From DHVE2 group archaeon (GTDB taxonomy: Archaea > Thermoplasmatota > Thermoplasmata > Thermoplasmatales > Aciduliprofundaceae), in the NCBI GenBank assembly GCA_027023265.1, contig JALVVV010000055.1:145907-209906 (forward strand): 64,000 nucleotides of DNA, written 5' to 3'. The notes beneath the pieces were generated by a model, which did no database searches, had not been told where the DNA came from, and saw nothing but the letters and a program-made list of their open reading frames with translations. Positions 60,181 to 64,000 of the stretch are shown here, in pieces; the stretch's first letter is position 1; every line of letters starts with the position of its first letter. A program made the translations under genes and the position numbers.

Positions 60181-60930
60181 ATGGCTGATAATAGTAGAGC
60201 AAGATGCAAGACGGGTATTGCGGGGCTGGATAACATTCTCAATGGAGGCATCCCCAGAGGCAATACCATATTAATAACTGGCTCTTGCGGTACAGGAAAA
60301 ACTACCATGAGTCTGGAATTTCTGGTACATGGTGCATTAATGGGTGAAAGGAGCATGTACATATCTGTAACGGAGGCTCCAGAGAAACTGGTGGAGAATA
60401 TGATAACTTACGAGTTCTTCGATAAAAAGCTGATTGATGATAAAAAGCTGATTTTTGTTGACCTTCAGGAGATATATGTGAAGCTGGGTCTTGAAAAGTT
60501 AGAATTTACACTGGAAGATGTCAATATATTGGTTGAGCAAATAGTAAAAATGGTTAAGGAGCTTGGCGTTAGACGCCTTGTTATAGATTCTATAACCTCA
60601 ATATGCTATCGCTTAACATCCAAGGAGGAAATTAGAGAATTCATTCTCCATTTAGGCAAAGAGCTATCCGACATGGGCTGCACTACGATTCTCATATCCG
60701 AGCTGCTTCCCTCTGCTCAGGGTTATTCTCAGTATGGTGTGGAGGAAGCGATAGCAGATGGAATAATCCTGATGGGTAATTTGGAACGAAGGGGAGACCT
60801 GCTTAGAACCATTCAGGTTATCAAGATGCGAGGTACCACGCATTCCCGCGCGAAATACGTTCTTGACCTTACATCCATTGGTGTGCTGATTGCGCCCCTG
60901 CTCAAAGGTGGCAGTGTGGAGGCGAGATAA
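60181..60930 (+). CDS. KaiC-like ATPase, intact P-loop
   Basis: The 249-residue RecA-type protein reads TGIAGLDNILNGGIPRGNTI and Walker A GSCGTGKTT (34-42), YISVTEAPEKLVENM, Walker B-like RRLVIDSITSI, and KMRGTTHSRAKY. Single KaiC domains like this are common archaeal signal or motility ATPases (e.g. FlaH-like). It starts a three-gene cluster whose other two members lack a working Walker A. Confidence 0.85.
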   Translation: MADNSRARCKTGIAGLDNILNGGIPRGNTILITGSCGTGKTTMSLEFLVHGALMGERSMYISVTEAPEKLVENMITYEFFDKKLIDDKKLIFVDLQEIYVKLGLEKLEFTLEDVNILVEQIVKMVKELGVRRLVIDSITSICYRLTSKEEIREFILHLGKELSDMGCTTILISELLPSAQGYSQYGVEEAIADGIILMGNLERRGDLLRTIQVIKMRGTTHSRAKYVLDLTSIGVLIAPLLKGGSVEAR

Positions 60931-61503
60931 ATGGGAGTTACGGCTAATGTTGTGAGCAAGTTGGAAGAGCTACCATCTGCATCTTCGATAGCGATAACCA
61001 CGAGTGTCAATTCTTATTTTGATGTTCTACGTGCAATAGTTGATGTTTTTGCTACCCGTCATGACCTGTACGTTTTCTATGTTACCTCAACAATACCTTC
61101 CAAGAACATTGAGAACCTTTTTGGACTTTTGGGCATAGACTCATCGCGGGTGTTTTTTGTGGACACGATATCCCACCTGATGAAGGAAGCGTCTACCACA
61201 AATGACAGGTATCTGTACATTGAAAGCCCTACCATGCTGGAGTACATAATGCTAAAGGTTGAGTATCTTGCAAGGAAATACAACGACAAAAAAGCGTTGG
61301 TAATTCTTGATTCTGTAAACTCCATGTCCATATACAATGGGCCGAAAATAATGTCTGAGTTTCTTCACATCTTAGTTACATCTTTGAGAAGCTGGGATGC
61401 ATATATGACTATAATTGCAATGAAAGAGCAAAACACCGAGGAGATTCACTCAATGCTGAATATGGTTTGCGACGAGATATACGATGCAGAGGAGGGAGAG
61501 TAA
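60931..61503 (+). CDS. Degenerate KaiC-like protein lacking the P-loop
   Basis: The 190-residue protein keeps a RecA-like pattern: strand-helix VFATRHDLYVFYVTS, Walker B-like KALVILDSVNSM, helix SFLHILVTSLRSWDAYMTII-like, but has no Walker A, the nucleotide loop being replaced by SSIAITTSVNSYFDV. It abuts the first gene without gap and its stop overlaps the third (TAATG). Probably a non-catalytic subunit or partner. Confidence 0.7.
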   Translation: MGVTANVVSKLEELPSASSIAITTSVNSYFDVLRAIVDVFATRHDLYVFYVTSTIPSKNIENLFGLLGIDSSRVFFVDTISHLMKEASTTNDRYLYIESPTMLEYIMLKVEYLARKYNDKKALVILDSVNSMSIYNGPKIMSEFLHILVTSLRSWDAYMTIIAMKEQNTEEIHSMLNMVCDEIYDAEEGE

Positions 61504-62243
61504 TGGAACTAAAGACGGTTTCTATAGGTATGCCCCTATTAGATGAATCGCTTATGAGCGGTGTACCTGAAGGATATACGATATTACTTTCTGGAACTCC
61601 CGGTTCAGGCACTGAGCTATTTGCAAAGCAGTTTGCTGCTGCGGGCGCTGATAACGAGAATGTGATATACATAACATCTACTGAGCGAGACGAGGATATA
61701 CTTGCGACAATGAAGAGCTTCGGCTGGAACACGAATATAAAAATTGTAAATATAGGTGCCGAGTACTATCACAAGGTGTTGGAGAAGGAGCTAATAATAA
61801 GCAAGTACAGGGAAGAGGGCATTCCCACCAACGAGATTTTTGCGCCTGCAAGGAAAAGAAAGGAGAAAGAGGTAAACTTTCTGACGATGATAACCTATGA
61901 GATTTCCAAGTTAAAGCCACCCTTCAGGATTGTGATAGATTCTTTGGATTTCTTCCTGAACAATTATGAGAGAGCAAAGGTTATTTCCTCGCTCAGGACA
62001 ATAAAAGCTCACGCTCAGTACTACGGAGGTGTGGTTTTGGTAACTATGATGAGGGATGTTTACGATACACACACTCAGAGTGGCATAGAGCAGCTTGCAG
62101 ACATAATTTTGGAGATGGAAATGCTTAGAACTCCCAAGGGCTTTATACGGTACCTGATAATCAAGAAGGTGCGCAATCATCCTGAGAAAGCGGGGATATT
62201 CAAGTATGATATATATGAGAAAGGCATAAAAATAGTGAAGTGA
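61503..62243 (+). CDS. KaiC-like protein with altered Walker A (Lys replaced by Thr)
   Basis: The 246-residue protein reads IGMPLLDESLMSGVPEGYTI and GTPGSGTE at 31-38, where the catalytic lysine of GxxGxGK(T/S) is Thr37. Walker B is FRIVIDSLDFFL. Loss of the lysine should abolish normal ATP hydrolysis while nucleotide binding might persist. It overlaps the previous gene by 1 nt (TAATG) and DUF763 follows after 1 nt. Confidence 0.75.
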   Translation: MELKTVSIGMPLLDESLMSGVPEGYTILLSGTPGSGTELFAKQFAAAGADNENVIYITSTERDEDILATMKSFGWNTNIKIVNIGAEYYHKVLEKELIISKYREEGIPTNEIFAPARKRKEKEVNFLTMITYEISKLKPPFRIVIDSLDFFLNNYERAKVISSLRTIKAHAQYYGGVVLVTMMRDVYDTHTQSGIEQLADIILEMEMLRTPKGFIRYLIIKKVRNHPEKAGIFKYDIYEKGIKIVK

Positions 62244-62244
62244 G

Positions 62245-63330
62245 ATGTATCGTTCAGGGGTGGCAAATCTTCCTCTGCATACGGGGCATGCTCCAAGGTG
62301 GCTCTTTGAGAGGATGGTACAGCTTTCTGGGGAGATTGTGAAAATAATTGCCATGGAGTTCGGGCCAGATGAGGTTGTAAGACGATTGGCAGACCCTTAC
62401 TGGTTCCAGGCATTTTCCTGCGTTATTGGATTCGACTGGCACTCATCGGGTACAACAACAGTTACCCTTGGTTCTTTGAAGCAAACACTGGGGGAAGAGC
62501 ACGGGGTAATGGTTGCAGGGGGCAAGGGGAAGGCATCTCGAAAAACTCCAATTGAGATAGAGAAAATCGGTGATGAATTAAATCTTGGCAGCGACACTGT
62601 TGAGAGGCTCAAGCATACGAGCAAAATATCTGCGAAGGTGGACAATGCCATGCTCCAGGACGGGTACGAACTGTATCATCACACAATAATTATAAGTGAG
62701 TCAGGAAAGTGGAGCGTGGTGCAGCAGGGCATGAATTCCAGTTCAAAATATGCCAGACGATATCACTGGCTTTATACCACAGACAGCATTATTGAAGAGC
62801 CGCACTCCGGAATTATCTCCGGGAGAAAGGAGGCGCAGGTAATGGACCTCACATCAAAAATTAGCCGAGAAACCAGAAAGGTTTCTTTGGATCTTGTAAA
62901 GGATAACCCCGAAAAGATAAAGAAAATGGTTGTTAATATGAAGGATAAAAAACAGAGCACGCTTGATGAGTTTATGGGTATCCGGATTCTCAGTATGCCA
63001 TGGAATATCAACTGGAAACCTTTATTTGAAGTATATGAGATTCAACCTAAGAATTACGAGGAGTTTATATCTATCAGAGGAGTTGGACCATCTACTGTTC
63101 GAGCACTTGCATACATAGCTGAGGTTATTTACGGGACTGGTATTTCGTGGAAAGACCCGGTGAAGTATACTTTTGCGCTTGGTGGAAAAGACGGTGTGCC
63201 CAAGCCAGTGGATCGGGTTGCATATGATAAGAGTATTGAAATACTTCAGCTTAGCATTGAAGAGGCAAATATCGGTAACAGGGAAAAATTGAAGATGCTT
63301 AACAGACTGAGAAGATTCGTGCCTGATTAA
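62245..63330 (+). CDS. DUF763 family protein
   Basis: The 361-residue protein matches DUF763 by its start (MYRSGVANLPLHTGHAPRWL), SCVIGFDWHSSGTTTVTLGS, and GYELYHHTIIISESGKWSVVQQGMN. A helix-hairpin-helix (FISIRGVGPSTVRALAYIAE) suggests DNA binding. The family is found in thermophiles and may be nuclease-related; activity is unknown. It is the last gene of the KaiC cluster and converges on the ABC permease with a 4-nt overlap. Confidence 0.88.
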   Translation: MYRSGVANLPLHTGHAPRWLFERMVQLSGEIVKIIAMEFGPDEVVRRLADPYWFQAFSCVIGFDWHSSGTTTVTLGSLKQTLGEEHGVMVAGGKGKASRKTPIEIEKIGDELNLGSDTVERLKHTSKISAKVDNAMLQDGYELYHHTIIISESGKWSVVQQGMNSSSKYARRYHWLYTTDSIIEEPHSGIISGRKEAQVMDLTSKISRETRKVSLDLVKDNPEKIKKMVVNMKDKKQSTLDEFMGIRILSMPWNINWKPLFEVYEIQPKNYEEFISIRGVGPSTVRALAYIAEVIYGTGISWKDPVKYTFALGGKDGVPKPVDRVAYDKSIEILQLSIEEANIGNREKLKMLNRLRRFVPD

Positions 63331-64000
63331 TTTAAAATGTCATCTAAATTGGTTATTTTGTCCTCTCTGTCTCTACCCATGGCGTGAACCACGTGCCCAC
63401 TTATAATGTGCATAAAAATCAGCATTATTGCTGCGATTGAAAAAGCGATACTAAGAACAACAACGGTTAATATGTCGGAGAGTGTTGGTACTATGATTAG
63501 GTGATGTCCGAACGCTGTCAGGAGGTCCAGATGGTTTATACCAATAATCAGGAGATAGCCCCCCACTATACCCGTTATAACCGGTAGAAGCACGTATTTC
63601 CATGCATCATTCATCATGAAAAGAAATAATTGCACGTGGCTTGCACCTATCGCTCTGAGTATTCCAACGTTGTTGTTGTTCATGGATTTAATTGCAGTGG
63701 AGTATATGCCAAAAAGAACCAGAACCATTGTTATGGTTATTAGAGCAATTATAACAAGCAGGAAGTTTCCCTCAGAAATTTCAAATCCTTTGTAAATGAG
63801 CGTTTTGCTCTCAGAAAACTTCAGTGTTTTAGCGTACTTCAGCACCAGCTCTGTGGGCAATTTTTCCGCGAGGCTTTTTTCTACCGTTAATGTTAATGTA
63901 TCCTTCCCGACGCTAATGTGGTGTTTTCCCGGGCTTAATATAGGAAGGTATATGTAAAGACTTCTTCTCTCGTATGCGTCTAAGAACATGTCTTCCTGAT
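63327..64000 (-). CDS. FtsX/MacB-like ABC permease, C-terminal part, partial
   Basis: The frame is open to the window edge, so only the C-terminal ~223 residues are visible: an outer beta segment, then three membrane helices with NVGILRAIGASHVQLFLFMM between the first and second (the MacB/FtsX signature) and AFSIAAIMLIFMHIISGHVV. The ATPase partner lies beyond the edge. Substrate unknown. Confidence 0.8.
   Translation of the reverse strand, partial: QEDMFLDAYERRSLYIYLPILSPGKHHISVGKDTLTLTVEKSLAEKLPTELVLKYAKTLKFSESKTLIYKGFEISEGNFLLVIIALITITMVLVLFGIYSTAIKSMNNNNVGILRAIGASHVQLFLFMMNDAWKYVLLPVITGIVGGYLLIIGINHLDLLTAFGHHLIIVPTLSDILTVVVLSIAFSIAAIMLIFMHIISGHVVHAMGRDREDKITNLDDILN

Overview
The window is an archaeal chromosome segment of roughly 40-45% G+C (estimated by eye). 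Diagnostic archaeal genes are L7Ae, S28e and L24e ribosomal proteins, deoxyhypusine synthase, aTrm56, NMD3, family B DNA polymerase with PCNA, FtsZ, ADP-forming acyl-CoA synthetase and KaiC-like ATPases. Many genes have a TATA box about 25 nt before the start codon (leaderless) and others have a GGAGGTGAT-type ribosome binding site. The 2-oxoacid:ferredoxin oxidoreductase, acyl-CoA synthetase, peptidases, molybdopterin/tungstopterin genes and PpdK suggest a peptide-fermenting thermophile. My best guess is an Aciduliprofundum/DHVE2-like member of Thermoplasmatota; this is inference, not proof.

Layout. 0-6 kb: acyl-CoA synthetase alpha (cut by the window edge), guanine deaminase, a regulator, aTrm56, and moeA-mobB. 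6-12 kb: a pilin-like protein, ftsZ with a coiled-coil partner, membrane proteins, and moaC-moaB. 12-15 kb: the operon L7Ae-S28e-L24e-ndk-truD. 15-24 kb: TyrRS-DHS, the operon eno-rps2-MEMO-M18 peptidase, tRNA-Val, and an S9 peptidase with a hydrolase. 24-27 kb: a four-gene Kor-type 2-oxoacid oxidoreductase. 27.1-39.1 kb: an integrated mobile element (below). 39-50 kb: transporter and USP genes, CPA-type antiporter, LDH2-type dehydrogenase, pyrD-pyrK, an ABC exporter and secreted proteins. 51-58 kb: PpdK, NMD3, PolB, PCNA. 58-64 kb: two glycosyltransferases, a structured RNA candidate, a DUF4405-like gene with an A10 tract at its start, a cluster of three KaiC-like proteins, DUF763 and the end of an ABC permease.

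The most interesting part is the ~11.9 kb element inserted at the 3' end of tRNA-Asp(GTC), bounded by an 18-bp direct repeat (27152-27169 and 39091-39108). It has three transcription blocks: (i) a leftward integration block headed by an AbrB-type regulator and ending in a tyrosine integrase; (ii) a rightward block with a winged-helix regulator and a heavily N-glycosylatable anchored surface protein; (iii) a leftward replication and virion-like block with an HUH rolling-circle Rep, a small winged helix, a run of small membrane or signal-peptide proteins, and a P-loop ATPase carrying a C-terminal helix-turn-helix. One membrane protein ends in a 37-residue tail with 18 arginines, apparently facing inside. 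There is no recognisable icosahedral capsid gene. The gene set is what one expects of a membrane-enveloped (pleomorphic or spindle-like) archaeal provirus, or a vesicle-transmitted plasmid, whose structural proteins I cannot assign to a known family.

Other points: a 13-bp motif shared by the korD and ppdK promoters, tandem TTCGAA operators upstream of ppdK, a candidate box H/ACA-like RNA before pyrD, and a KaiC trio in which only one member has an intact P-loop.
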